Source: Vicugna pacos (taxonomy: Eukaryota > Chordata > Mammalia > Artiodactyla > Camelidae). Taken from it: a stretch of 64,000 nt of DNA. A model generated the notes under the pieces. It was given only the letters and a program-made list of their open reading frames with translations. It did no database searches and was not told the origin of the DNA. The stretch is taken from positions 9,362,001-9,426,000 of the forward strand of contig NC_133007.1 of NCBI RefSeq assembly GCF_048564905.1, in the 5' to 3' direction. Every line of letters starts with the position of its first letter. Position 1 is the stretch's first letter. Shown in pieces: positions 33,341 through 46,531 of the stretch. The translations under genes were made by a program, and so were the position numbers.

Positions 33341-36300
33341 ACACGGAAGATTGGTCCTTGGTCCACACTTCAGAGGGGCCACGGGTGGTAGCCAGATCTC
33401 AGAGAAGAAAGCATGGACTCGATGGGCATCTACGAAGTTCCTGCAACATAGACAAAACCTGAAAGAGACATATAGATCCTGGGACAGGGAGGACACAGGA
33501 AAAAGCAAGACAAAAGGTCAGAGAACTTAGCTATCTCATTATCTTTAAATCCTAGGATGAATTTGTCAGTCTTTTTTGTCTAGGGTTGTTATGAGAATCT
33601 TATGAGAAGTTTTATAAAAATAGTACAGAAATATAACGTATCTCGTGAGACCAGATCATGTAATTCTGAATCGAGAAAATTTGAATTCTTCTAGCTGTGT
33701 TCTAACTTGATTGTTTTCGAGTTTCTAAAAGGCTCTTTCTTGGCCTCAATTACTGGGAATCTTTTAAGTCATACATTTTGTCTCCTAATCAGTTTTTTTT
33801 TTTTGGATCTTCGTCTCCCTGATAAATATGTCTTGATTTTTATGCTCTAGTTTAGATGTCTGTTTCCAGGCTCAAATCGCTTTCTTATTTAGGGTCATTA
33901 ACGAAGCTCTTTACTGTACTCTGAGTGTGGCAAGACCCCTTCTTTCTCTACCATCAAGTAAAAGAAATGATCCTCAATACCCCATTGACCTCATGGTGGA
34001 CCTTATGCCTTGAGAGTCTTCTGCAAATAGTCTGCAGTCCTAACCATGTAGTGCTTCACGGAGTGAGGCCCCTGATGATCTCCACGTCCCTCCACCAGCC
34101 CTGTGCCTGCCAGAGTCCACTGGGTGATCAGGGTCCTGCCCCATTCCTGAACAGTGCCCTTCCTGCCTTCTCTACCCTACACACCTCAGAACCTCGATGG
34201 AAGTTGAGACAACTCTTTTCTTGAAGAATGGGGAGACATCCTGAGAAAGGGCTGAGTGAGAGGATCAGGAATTGGGACTTTCCCTTGCTAGCTCATTCTC
34301 ATGACACACAAGGGATGGAGGACCTCTGCCTCCTAGTTTGAGCCTTTGGAGGGAGATCTGCATGAATATGCCCTCTCTCTTGACATTTCTCTGTTTCTCC
34401 CATATACTCTCATCCTCTTTATGTGTCACTCTTCAGGGTTTTCTCCCCAAATGTGGGGATGCCAGTCTGCTCTTTCAGAAAGCCACGCGAAAGGAATGTG
34501 GAGCCTCTGTGTCTTGAGTTTTGGAAACATCGGTATTCCAGATTTTGGGTGGATCAGAAATAGTTTCTTTCGACTGCCCTGGTGTTTACTGACTCTGAAC
34601 AGACTGATGGTGAGAAAGATGCTTTGCTTCCAGTTCCCTCTTTCCAGTACCAAAGGCTAGGATCAGTTTCTTCCCGAGTTTCCCAAATGCAAACGTTTCT
34701 TGATACAGTGAGTGGAAGAAAATCGGTTTAGTCCCTGAAAGCGGAAAGCGTATTCTTCCCATTGACATGACTTTAAACCTGTATCTTGAGAAATAAAAAC
34801 CCTGACAGTCTATTGCAAGGAACATTTGATTCCTTTCTGAGCCGGTTTTTATTACAAAGAGCTATCAGATTGGCGTAAAATAGCAGCTGAGTCTTAGGTG
34901 ATGAAAATGCTGCTCCAAGTAGATTCTTTTTGATCCTTAAATGTCTCCTCTGATAGAAGCACATTTATGCTGCCACATTAAGATTCATTCTTTTGGAATA
35001 TCAGGTGCCTTCTGTGTATGTGTGATTGGCATCAGATAGCTCAACCTGCCCCCGATAGGGGAGTCCTCCTGTGCAGAGCCCACCATGTGCGCAGAAGATG
35101 GAACGGCCTCCGTGGCACAATGAAGCCTTGCTTAGGTTCTGAAAAAGCCTGATCCTCCAGCATTACTCTAGATGAGGTGCTTTCTCATAGTTTGTCTCTA
35201 TTCCTCTTGTGGTTAAATAGCGCGAATGTGGTCTATATTCAGCAGTGTCTGGAATACTCGCCTTCAGTCTGTTGGAGTGAGCTAATAGATGGGAGAGATA
35301 AGAGAAGAAAGAGGAAAAAAATGAAAGACCTCAGGATTTGAGCTAATCTGTCACCAGGAATGACATTCAGATTGAAGGAAATGCAGGCCAAAAGAAAATT
35401 CACTTCAGAAATACAAAGATGATAGACCTTATCGTAGAGAAAACGATGTGTATTTATTATGACCTGAACATTTTATGGGAAAGAGAGGCATTCGAGGTGG
35501 GTCAAGTCCCTGCCCTTAGCCATGTTAAACAATGTTGGGGTTGAAAAATAAAATAGGTAGCTCGGTTCTGATCCTAAAGGGATGTAATTTTAGAGACTAG
35601 ATTTATTAAGAGAATATACAGAAAGCAGCACACGTGGGTCATGTTAGGCTTTATGTAAGCATGGGTCAAACTATGAGGTATAAACTGAAATGACAGGAGA
35701 AAGCAACCCAGGTAGAGGTGGCCATTTTTTTTTTTCTGTTTGCTTGTTTTTTTTAAGATGCAGGGTCACTTATCAGAGAAATACACCTCTTGGTTCAGCT
35801 GTGGGTTCATTGATTCTTTGTCCTGTGGGCCAGTAGTTTTGTTTTTGGTGTGTCAGCCGCTGCTGCTGATACAGATAGGGTAGCCAAGAGCCATGGGTAA
35901 TTCCTCCTCTGCCCGCTCCACTCTTAACAAGATTTCTAGGTTTCTGACCCTTTTCTTTTTCACTAACTTGCTTCCTATTCACGTCCAGCCATTTCCACTT
36001 CTTGTTCTGTTTTGTTTTTGAACTGCTTACTCCAGGGCTTACGATCAGCAAGATTATACTCAAAGAAAGAATAAGAGAGAGAGAGAGAAAGCTGAAGTTC
36101 AATGGCTTTGCATGTAAGCTCCTGAATATAGTTCCCGGGTATTTAGAACATTCTGAACAGTGTGTAAATGGTAACTGATAATAGGGAAACTGTACAGCAG
36201 TTTTAAGTGGATGTCAATAGGATGAGAACATACTATCTACCCTCTGTTCAGTTTCTAATTCTCTGTCAGTCCTGCTCCCTTGGTTTCAATAAAGCTGTTG

Positions 36301-36748
36301 TCACCTCCAAATGATGTTTAAGCCTGTCCCTCTCCTCCTCTCACGCACCTTATGAAAAATGTCTTTGCCATCTGCAACTGTCAGGAGGCTATGGAGTAGG
36401 GAGTATGGCTCAATGAATATACAAATGTGCAGCTGGACCACAGCCCCTTCCAGAAGGCGGCTGGAATATAAATCAGCGAGCTTGCGCTTCTCAAGTAACT
36501 GGCTGCCATTGGGGAGCTGCCATGCACAAGGGACTGGAAGAAAAAGGATGTGAGAAATGTCAGCGTGGAAGTAGGTCCTGCAATACTTGGAGAGGTTGGC
36601 CGGAAGGGCAGGGCCGAGAGTAGTATGTTCTGAAAAACCTAATTTCTTGAGCTCTTGCAAAATCATGGAACAAAGCTGAGCACAGCATGGGATCTACTGA
36701 GCTTTAGTACGTTTGCTTCCCTTTGAGCTGATATGAGTCTCTTAGTTA
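33341..36748. other. 3.4 kb of mostly unique sequence
   Basis: No repeat is clear to me. It contains ordinary GC and short homopolymer runs, plus (GA)n at 36,073-36,090. The open frame at 36,301-36,666 (minus, 121 aa) has splice-like borders and is discussed as a weak exon candidate. No promoter, CpG island or RNA gene is supported. Confidence 0.4.
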
Positions 36749-36749
36749 G

Positions 36750-36880
36750 AAATTCTTTCTTTCAGCACCTCCCGTTTACCAGGCATGTGCAAAGTGCTGG
36801 AGCCACGGTTTTTGTTTTTGAGTCAAACAAAACCTCTGCCTTAAAGTTTAGTTATGGTGAGGTATAGGGGCTGACAGTGG
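36750..36880 (-). mobile_element. L2 3' end fragment, minus strand
   Basis: 'tctttcagcacctcccgttt', 'accaggcatgtgcaaagtgc' and 'aaacaaaacctctgccttaa' resemble antisense L2 from its terminus inwards. Confidence 0.5.
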
Positions 36881-38282
36881 TGATGGGAAAACAGACTTTT
36901 TTTGATGGGATAATGGAAATTTTTTAAAAATTGAAGTATAATCAGCTTGCAATATTATATTCATTTCAGGGTTACAACATAGTGATTCTATGTTTTTATG
37001 TATTATGAAATGATTACCATGATAAGTCTAGTTGTCACCTGTCACCATACAGTGTTATTACAGTCTTACTGACTACATCTCCTGTGCTGTACATTGCAAC
37101 TCCATGAATTACTTATTTTATAACTGGAAGTATGTACCTCTTAATCCCCTCCCCCTAATTTCACCCATTCTCACCTCCCTCCACTCTGGCAACCACTAGT
37201 TTGTTCTCTGTATCTGTGATTCTGTTTCTGTTTTGTTCATTTTATTTTTAGATTCCATGTATAAATGAAATCATATGATATTTGTCTTTTTCTGTCTGAC
37301 TTATTTCACTGAGAATAATACCCTCTAGGTCAATCCATGTTTTCACAAGTGGCAGAATTTCATTCTTTTTTATGGCTGAGTAATATTCCATTGCATACAT
37401 TATCCATTCATCTATCAGTGGATACTTAGGTTACTACTATGTCTTAGCTATTGTAAATAATACTGCAGTGAACATTGGAGTGCACATATCTCTTCAAATT
37501 AATGTTTTTATGTTCTTCAGAAGTGGAATTGCTGAATTATATGAAATTTCTATTTTCAATTTTTTTGAGGAAATTTTATACTGTTTTCCATAGTGGCTGT
37601 ACCAGTTTACATTTTCACCAACAGTGCACAAAGGTTCCCTTTTCTCCATGTCATCCCCAACAATTGTTATTTTTTGCTTTTTTGATGATAGCCATTCTTT
37701 CAAGTATGAGATGATATCTCACTGTGGTTTTGGTTTGCATTTCCCTGATGATTAGCAATGTTGAACATCTTTTCATTTGCCTGTTGCCACCTGTATGTAT
37801 TTCTTGGGAAAGTGTGTATTCAGATCCTCTGCCCATTTTTAAATTGGATTGTTCATTTTTATGATATTGAATTGTATGAGTTGTTTGTATATTTTGGGTA
37901 TTAATCTCTTAACAGACATATCATTTGCAAACATCTTCTCCCATTTAATAGATTGCATTTTCATTTTTTGATGGTTTCCATTGGTATGGAAAGGCTTTTT
38001 AGTTTGATGTTGTTCCATTTGTTTATTTTTGGTTTTGTTGCTTTGCCTGAGAAGAAAGACCCCCACCCCCAGCCCTGCCAAAAGAAAAATATTGCTAAGA
38101 CCCATGTCAGAGAGCTTTCTGGCTGTTTTCTTCTGGGAGTTTTATGTTTTTCAGCCTTAAATTTGAGTCTGTAATCCATTTTTATTTTATTGTTCTATAT
38201 AATGTAAGAAAATGGTTTAGTTTCATTCTTTTGCATGGAACTGGTCAATTTACCAAACACAACTTATTAAATGCGTCTTTTT

Positions 38283-38357
38283 TTTTCATGGAGGTATTGA
38301 GGATTGAACCTAGGACCTCATGCATGCTAAGCGTGAGCTCTACTACTGAGCTATACC
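38283..38357 (-). mobile_element. tRNA-Ala-like SINE (camelid Vic-1 type), minus strand
   Basis: On the minus strand: 'gggtatagctcagtagtaga' (A box), 'gcatgcatgaggtcctaggt' (B-box side) and an end in 'caatacctccatg', followed by an A-run (T-run on plus, 38,277-38,286). The insertion is within the ORF2 part of the surrounding L1. I found no clean target duplication. It is more diverged in its middle than the copy at 2.9 kb. Confidence 0.85.
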
Positions 38358-39950
38358 CAATATCATTGCAGAAACTGATCTTTTCCCTATAGAATATTTT
38401 TGCCTCCTTTGTCATAGATTAGTTGACTGTATAAGTAGGGGTTTCTTTCTGAGCACTGTGTTCTGATCCATTGATCTGTGTGTCTGTTTTTGTGCCAGTA
38501 CCATACTATTTTGATGACCATAGCTTTATAATACAGTTTAAAACTAGAATGCTTCATCCCTTCAAGTGTGTTCTTCCTTCTCAGTATTCCTTTGACTACA
38601 TGAGGTTTTTGTAGTTCCATACAAATTTTAGGATTATTTGTTTCAGTTCTGTGAAAAATGCCATAGATATTTTGATAGATACTATGTTGAATCTATAGAT
38701 TGCTTTGAGGAGTATGGACATTTTAACAACATTAGTTCTTTCAATCCTATGAGCATGGTATATCTTTTCTTATATTTGTATCTTCTTCAATTGCTTTTAT
38801 CAGTGTCTTAAAGTCATGCAATACAGATCTTTCATCTCTGGTTAAATTTATTCCTAGGTTGTTGTTTTTTTTTGATGAAATTGTAAGTGGGATTGTTTTC
38901 TTAATTTCTCTTTCTGATAGTTTATTATTAGTGTATAAAAATGCAACACATTTTGTATCCTGCAGCTTTACTGAATTCATTTATTCTACTATTTTGGGGG
39001 AGGTAGAGTCTTTAGGATTTTTCTATATTTTGTATTATGTCAACTGCAAATAGTTACAGTTTTACTTCTTCCTTTCCTCTTTGGATGCCTTTTATTTCCT
39101 TTTCTTTTCTGATTGCTGTGGCTAGGACTTCCAATACTGTGTTGAATAAAAGAATTTGGGCATTCTTGTCTTCTTTCTGATATTAGAAGAAAAGCTTTTC
39201 ACTGTGTTGAGCATGATGTTAACTGTGGATTTGTCATATATGCCCCATGTTATATTGAGGTAGGCTCCCTCTATATTCACTTTTTGAGAGTTTTCATAAT
39301 AAGTGGACATTGAATTTTGTCAAAATCTTTTTCTGCATCTATTGGGATAATCATATGGTCTTTCATTTTGTTAATATGTGTCGTGTTGATTAATATGTGG
39401 ATATTGAACCATCCTTGTCTCCTTGGAATAAATCTCACTTGATTCTTGTGTATGATCCTATTAATGAATTGTTAAATTCAGTTAGCTGATATTTTGGTGA
39501 GGATTTTTGCATCTGTGTTGATCAGGGATATTGGCCTGGAATTTTCCTTTCTTTTCTTTTCTTTTTTTTTTTTTTTGGTAGTGTCTTTGGTATTAGTATA
39601 ATGCTGGCCTCATAGAATAAATTTGGAGGTGTTTTCCTTCCTCTTCAATTTTTGAAATAGTTAAAGAGGGTAGGTTACCCATATCTGGTTTAGATGAATT
39701 AGGATCAGCTTTTAGTTTCATTTTTTTTTCTCATTTTCAATTTCATTGTTTTCTGCTCTACTTTTTATTATCCTTTTTCATGCTTTAGGCTTAAATTGCT
39801 CTTCTTTCTCTATTTTCCTAAAGCAGAACTTCAGGTTATTTACTTTAGATCTTTTTTACCTTTCTAATATGTACACTTAATGCTACAAATATCCCTATAA
39901 GCATTGCCTGCTCTGAATCTCAAAAATTTTGATAAATTGTATTTTAATTT

Positions 39951-40366
39951 GGTTAAATATATTCTTTTTTATTTATTTATTTTGTTTTTCTTAAACATTT
40001 TTTATTGATTTATAATCATTTTACAATGTTGTGTCAAATTCCAGTGTTCACAATTTTTCAGTTATTCATGGACATATACACACTCATTGTCACATTTTTA
40101 TGACACCTGCACCCCAATGTTCATAGCAGCACTATTTAAAATAGCCAAAACATGGAAACAGCCTAAATGTCCATCAACAGGTGACTGGATAAAGAAGATG
40201 TGGTATATTTATACAATGGAATACTACTCAGCCATAAAAACCGACAACATAATGCCATTTGCAGCAACATGGATGCTCCTGGAGAATGTCATTCTAAGTG
40301 AAGTAAGCCAGAAAGAGAAAGAAAAATACCATATGAGATCGCTCATATGTGGTTAAATATATTCTT
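39951..40366 (-). mobile_element. Young L1 with 5' inversion (twin priming), perfect 16-bp TSD
   Basis: The low part, 39,967 to about 40,103, is the antisense L1 3' end ('gatttataatcattttacaa', 'tgtcaaattccagtg'). The rest, about 40,104-40,350, is sense ORF2 C-terminus ('cctgcaccccaatgttcata', 'aatggaatactactcagcca'). The opposite directions of the two parts are the mark of twin priming. The 16-mer 'ggttaaatatattctt' flanks the unit at 39,951-39,966 and 40,351-40,366 without mismatch, 17 if the preceding T is counted. About 250 bp of L1 between the two parts is missing. It resembles the young copy at 48.3 kb closely, so it is among the latest insertions here. Confidence 0.92.
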
Positions 40367-43300
40367 AATTTATCTTGAGATTTATTCTTTGACCCATGTG
40401 TTATGTAGGAGTGTGTGGTTGATTTCCCAAATATTTTGAGATTTTTTTCCAGCTATCTTTTTGTTATGGATTTCTAGTTAAATTTTATTACAATCTAAGA
40501 ACATATTTTGTATGATTGCTATTTTTGAAAATTTGTTAAGGAATGCTTTATGGACAGAAATGTGTCTATCTTGGTGAAAGTTCCATATATGTTTGTGTAA
40601 AGTGTATATTCTGCTGTTGTTGGATGGCATAGTCTATAAATGGCAGTTATCATGTTGATGTATAGTGTTGTTTAGGTCAACTATTGATTGATTACTTGCT
40701 TGACCTCTCAGTTGCTGAAAGAAAGGTATTAAAATCTCCAACTGTAGAAGTGGATTTGCCTTTTTCTCCTTTGAGTTATATCAACTATTGACACTGTTGC
40801 TATGTGCCTACACTTTTAGGATTTCTCTGTCTTATGGGGAATTGACCTTTTTTTCATCCTGAGTTACTCCTCTTTATCTAAGATAAATTTTTGTTATTCT
40901 GATGACTAGTTTGACTGCTATTAAAATAGGTACTCTAGCTTTCTTATGATTATTATTAGCATGAAATACCTTTTTTTTCATTTCTTTTAATCAGTTTAAG
41001 TATTTATATTTAAAATACATTTCTTATAGATAACATACAGTTGTCTACAGAGTCTCTCCCTTTCTTTTAAATTTCTTCTGGCAGTCTGTATCTTTTAATT
41101 GATGTACTTAGTCCATTCACATTTCAAGTCACTCTTAAGGCAACTGAATTAATATCTACCGTATTTGTAACTGTTTTCTATAAGTTGCATTTGTTCTTAT
41201 TTTTTTCTTTTGTCTGCTTTCTCAATTTTAATTGAACATTTAAAATACTGCTTTTGATCTCTTAGCATATCAGTTATACTTTAAAAAAATTAGTGTTGCT
41301 TTAGACTGCAATATACATTTTTAAACTAAGTGCACGTTCAAATGGCACTATGCTATTTTACATATAATGTGGATACCTTATGACAACATATTCCCAATTC
41401 CTCCCTCCCATCCATTATGACTGTTGCCATCTATTTCACTTACCCATATGCTATAATCACTCAGTATATTGTTAGTATTGTTACTTTGAACAGTTAACTT
41501 TCAGATCAATTAAGAAGAACAAATAAGACTTTGCTTTACGTTCATTTATTCCCTTTCAGATGAGTTTCATTGCTCTGTGTAGATTTGTGTTTTTGATATA
41601 TGTCATTTTCCTTCTCCCTGAAGAGTTTTTAAAATTTCTTGCAGGGCAGGTGTGCTGAGGATGAATTTCCTCAGTTTTTGTTTGTTTAAAAATGTTTTTG
41701 TTTCTCCTTCATTTTAAAGGATAATTTCACTGGCTATTTAATTTTAGGTTGGTGTCTTTTTCTTTTAACACTAAATATTTCAGTTCACTTTCTTCTTGCT
41801 TGCATGATTTCTGAGGAGAAGTCCACTATAATTCTTACGTAAGGTGATATTTCCTGATTTCTTTGAATAGTTCCTCTTTGTCTTTGGTTTACAGAAGTTT
41901 GAATATAACATGTCTACGTGAGTGGTTTTTGTTGTTATTATTTATCCTTTTTGGTATCTTCTGAGATGGCTGGATCTGTGGTTTGGTATCTTTAATTTTG
42001 AAAAATGCATTATTTCTTTAAATGTTTCTTCTGCTCTCTTCTCTCTTCACCTTACATTCTCGTTACACATATGCTACATCTTTTGAAATACTCCCACATT
42101 TTTTGGATGTTCTATTAATAGTTTTTTTTTTAATTGTTGTTCTGTCTTTTCCTTTCTTTTTGAATATCAGCTAGGGAAGTTTCTGTTGACTGTCTTTAAC
42201 CTCACTGCTTTTTTCTTTGGCCATGTACAGTCCACTAATAAGCCTGTCAACAGCGTTATCGGCTTATGTTACAATGTTTTTGATTTTTCACATTTCCTTT
42301 TGATTCTTTCTTAGTGTTTTCATCACTCTACTTACATTACCCATCTGTTCTTGCCTACTTTTTATTTTTACATTTGAGCCTTTAACATATGAGTCACAGT
42401 TATTTTAAATTTCTGATCTGATAATTCTGATATCTGTCAGATCTAAGTCATATTTAAGTCTAATTTTGATGCTTGCTTTGTCTTTTCAAAATTTTTCCTC
42501 CCCTCCCCTCCCTCCCTTCCTTTCTTTTCCATGCCTTGTAATTTTTTGTTGAAAACTGACATGTATCAGGTAACTCATATTGAAGTATATAGATCACTAG
42601 TATGAGCATCTATGTTAATCTGGCTATACGTTTGTGTTCATTATTTGCTGATGCTATATTTGCCAGAGACTTCAGAATCCTCCAGTGTCCTTTCTATTGT
42701 CTCATCTCTTGATTTTTGGATGCCTTCCATACTTTGCAGAGATTTTACATTTTGCAACTCTTTCAACTGTTAACAACTGTTCTCTGGATCCCCATTGGTG
42801 TGGTGGTCAGATTCTATAACTGTGTGACTAAATCTCAGTTTTTCATTAGGCTTGTGCCTGTGGGCTGTAACTGTCACACATATTTTTCCAGTGATATAAT
42901 TTTTTTCACCCTTAAAGTGAGGTGGGAGGGGTAGAGGGGAGTAGAGTGGGAGATACGTTCTTCCCTAGCTGGGATGAGGCTATGGTGAAGTCTTTTCCCC
43001 TGGTGGGTAGGTCTTCCTTATGGTGAATACTCTGAGTGAATTTTACAGTGATTCTTCTCCCATGCCTACCCCTGCCAGAGCCACAAGGTAGGTTCTGTTT
43101 TGTTTGTTTTTGGATCTTCACCATGAAAACCTGGTGGGATCCTTAAGGGTGAAAATCGATGAACACGTGATGAACCCCTTAGACTGTGGTCTCCAGGATT
43201 TTTTCACTCTCATGCAACTAGCAATAATTTACCAAAATTACAATTTAAGTGTTCCTATCAGTTGCTCCAGCACATTCTGTTCCAGGTAAACAGATCTTGG

Positions 43301-43490
43301 ATATGTCTCTGATTGAGCCTGTGTGTTTAGATTATGAAGTGGCAGCTATAAAAACTCAGTTCTCTGATGAATTCAACAAAAGTCATTGATTTTCAGTTTG
43401 TCTAGCCTTTTCTTGTTATAAAGATGAGTATGATAACTTTAAGACTTTTTACATGTTGGAGGTGAAAATGGAAATTGTCATTCCTATTTT

Positions 43491-44190
43491 TTTACCTTTG
43501 TTATTCCAACTCTTAGAATAACGTAGGCACATGGGTTTGAGAGATGAGGTAGAAGCTGCTAATTTATATTAGCAACAGTCAAACTGCTTTTTGCATTTTG
43601 TGTGCTAAAAAGAAAAGCTCAGGTTTTGATCTTTTATTCTACTATAAGCATTGATTTGAACCTGATTTATCTTCAGAATGACACTGAAAGAAAAAAAATT
43701 ATAGTTTTGCTTCTCTGGAAGTCAGCTGTCTAACAATCTCATCTCTTAGGAGTGTAGCTGGAAACCAGGAAATAAGCAAAATAGTCCTCTGAACAGTTAA
43801 TATAAATGTCACAAAATGCAGGTGCTGAACTTCTCAAAATATAATTTTGATAGAAGTGAAACTGTATGTAATGCATATGTAAGTTATGGAGCAGAATGAT
43901 GTAATCACCAACTACGAGTCCTCCACCTGTCATAAGAGCTAGACCATTACAAATACTTTCAAAGCTATCTCCCATCTGCAGGCCTGCTAACCTCCTGGAG
44001 ATAAATATCTCCTAAATTTGGCCATAAAATTCATCCGTTCTTTGAAAGTATTTTCTTACCTATAAATCCCTAGAAACATAATCTTGAGTATTGTTTGGTT
44101 TTTGGTTTTATTAAAATGAAGTGTGATACTATTTGTAGTCTTCTGGACTTGGCTTTTTAAATTTAATTATTTATACACACTCTCTGAGCC
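43491..44190. other. Unique stretch between L1 and MIR
   Basis: No gene or repeat recognised in about 700 bp. A 78-aa minus-strand frame at 43,739-43,975 has no known motif. Confidence 0.4.
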
Positions 44191-44191
44191 C

Positions 44192-44315
44192 AGTGATCGC
44201 TGAAAAATAAAGGTAATAACAGTACCTATTTCACTGTATTTTTTATCAAAATTAAACATGGAAATAACTTAGAACAGTACCTGGTGTATAGATCAGGCTT
44301 TATATATTTATTGAA
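44192..44315 (-). mobile_element. MIR fragment, minus strand
   Basis: 'aataaaggtaataacagtac', 'ctatttcactgtatttttta' and 'cttagaacagtacctggtgt' are antisense MIR. Its right end touches the DNA transposon fossil. Confidence 0.6.
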
Positions 44316-44368
44316 GAAAATATACATGCATTCATCCACTTTTACTGTTACAGAGTATTATATTTTAC

Positions 44369-45015
44369 ATAGGGTCCTCTCCTCTAATCCAGTTTTGCTT
44401 TTCACATTTTCCGTTACCTGTGGTCAGCCACGGTCTGAAAATATTAAATGGGAAAATTCCAGAAACAAACAATTCACGTTTTAAATTGCTCTCCATTCTG
44501 AATAGTGTGACCAGATCTCGTGCCATCCTGCTCCATCCCACACGGGAATCCCAAACCATTGACATCATCTGTTCCTGACATCCAGTCATCCACATCATTA
44601 GGTCCCAATGGTCCAGGATCACCTGAAGAGAATGCTCCTCCTTTTGAGGTGTCCTCAAAAGGTCAATAGTAGCCTAATGCTACGTTATGATGCCTTCGTC
44701 ATTCACTTCCACTTCACGTAGGCGTTTTATGATCTCAAGCCAGCATCATAAGAAGAGTAGAACAGTACAAAAAGATATTTTGAGAGAAAGAGGACAAACC
44801 GTATTCAGGTTACCTTTGTTACAGTATGTGGTTAAAGTTGTTCTATGTAGATATTTAATTTCTTTCTGTGCCTAATTTATAAATTTAAATTTATCATATA
44901 TATTTATAGAAAAACATAGTACATGGTATATATAAGGTTCAGTACTATCTGTGGCTTCAGGCATCCACCATGGTCTTGGAACAGATCCCCTTTGGATAAG
45001 GGAGGATGACTGTGT
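44369..45015 (+). mobile_element. Tigger-like (pogo, Tc1/mariner) nonautonomous DNA transposon
   Basis: The left part carries 'cgttacctgtggtcagccac' and 'ggtctgaaaatattaaatgg' with 'gaaaattccagaaacaaaca', and 'ttaaattgctctccattctg'. The right part carries 'aggttcagtactatctgtgg', 'cttcaggcatccaccatggt' and 'ggataagggaggatgactgt'. The ends 'tcctctcctctaatcc' (44,374) and the reverse complement of 'ggataagggaggatga' (about 44,996-45,011) are imperfect terminal inverted repeats. No transposase frame is present; the middle shows only deletion-derivative sequence. It is an old fossil with CpG decay. Confidence 0.75.
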
Positions 45016-46531
45016 ACCATAATTTATGAATCCATTCTCCTGTTGATTGGCATTTGGGTGATGTCCAGGTTTCTGCTGTTACGAATAATATTGATTTGAA
45101 CATTTGTGCTGATGTGCTGTCTCATGCTGGTGTGAGTTTCTCTAGAGACTCTTAACCAACAGTGGCATTGCCATATCATAGAGCTTGAGCAGATTCAGCT
45201 TCACAACATGGTTGCGCACATTTCCACCTCTGTTACTGGAACATACGAGGTCTTGCTCTAACACTGTTGCTATCACTTGGTCTTGGCAAATTTGTAAATT
45301 CTGCACTGTAGTAGGGGGAAAATACGGTTTATTTTTGTGCATTTCCAGACTTTCTAATGACTGAGTATTTTTCAAACGTTTGTCCCTCAGGTTTCTTCCA
45401 TTATAAAATAACAGTTTATGGCCTTTGCCCACTTTTCGAGTTAGTGATATATATGTAACTATATATATATTTGTACTTTATATGTCTTCATGCTAATATT
45501 TTGTCAGTTAAATATGTTATAATAACCTCACACCCTATGATTTGTCTTTTTGCTAACTTTGTGATTTATTTGAAATTGAGTAAATGATCAAATCAGTATT
45601 TTTCATAGGTTTACTGCTCTTTATGTCTTATTTAGGAAGCTCTTTATTTACAGGTATATACACACACAATACATATATTATATATACACACACATTTATT
45701 TAGGTCTTTTTAAATATCTTTCAATAAAGTTTAAAAAGTTTAAAAAATTTTTTCATGAATATTTTACAAACCCTTCATAGGTACCTTTTTTCTTTTTGCT
45801 AGTGTTAAGAAAATCTTAAAAAGATATTTAAAAACCAATTGTTGCTGCTGTATAGAAATCAATTTTTGTGTATTTATTAACATTGAGCAGATTTGTTAAA
45901 CTTTTCAAAAAATTCTAAACATTTGTAGGTAAATTATCATGGATTTCTTTGTAGATATCCATATCATCTGTGAAAATTTTATTTTGCTCCTTTTCCAGTC
46001 CTCAAATTTTATTCCCTCATTTTATTGCACTGGCTAGAACAGCCAATAAAATATTGAACAGTGTCAGATATAGTTGTATCTTTTTCTTTATTTAAAATAA
46101 AATTCTTCTAATATTTCATATTTAAGAGTGATCTGTAGACTTGGAATAAGTAGCCTCTATCAGGTTAAGTTAGTTCCCTTATACTTCTAGACTGTTACTA
46201 TGGTTAGATGTTGAATCTTATCAAAAACTTATTTCAGGATCTATTGACCCCCATGATGTAGGTTTACTATTTCAGTATGTTCCTAAGTGGATTTGCTTTT
46301 ACATTTTCTGAAGTGAAATTACCCTTGAGCACCTGGAAGGAAACCAACCTGTTTATGACATCATATTTGTATACACTTCTGGATTATTTTGTGGAAGTAT
46401 TTAAACTACTGATTTACTCACTTTAATTGTTATAAGCCTTCTAGGGTAGGTTTTCATAAGTTGTATTTTTCCATGGTTTTGCCCAGTTCAGCCCTTTTTC
46501 AAAGTTTTTGTTATTAAGTTGCTCATATAGC
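45016..46531 (-). mobile_element. Old L1M, minus strand, first part (outermost layer of the nest)
   Basis: Antisense ORF2: 'gaatccattctcctgttgat' and 'ctgttacgaataatattgat' (C-terminal side), then 'ttattgcactggctagaaca' (46,023), 'aatattgaacagtgtcagat' and, at the right, 'ttgttattaagttgctcata' (46,509). The last phrase resumes at 51.13 kb with 'actttcttacttgcttttaa', the next expected L1 sequence. The element was therefore split here by the younger L1. It is strongly diverged. Confidence 0.65.

Larger units (their letters stand above)
36915..43490 (-). mobile_element. Nearly full-length L1, minus strand, with two nested inserts
   Basis: From low to high coordinates the antisense L1 parts are complete. 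The 3'UTR is at 36,915-37,370 ('aattgaagtataatcagctt', 'ggcaaccactagtttgttct'). ORF2 C-terminus follows ('gagtaatattccattgcata', 'gatgatatctcactgtggtt'), then the RT at about 38.6-39.7 kb ('gaggatttttgcatctgtgt', 'gctggcctcatagaataaat'). Linker and endonuclease lie at 39.75-41.15 kb ('gaccatgtgttatgtagga'-like, 'ctctagctttcttatgatta'), ORF1 at 41.2-42.3 kb, and the 5' region to about 43,490 ('tttgttgaaaactgacatgt', 'caaaagtcattgattttcag'). After removing a SINE and a 0.4-kb L1, about 6.1 kb remain, the normal L1 length. All frames are closed. It is of middle age, older than the inserted L1. Confidence 0.75.
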
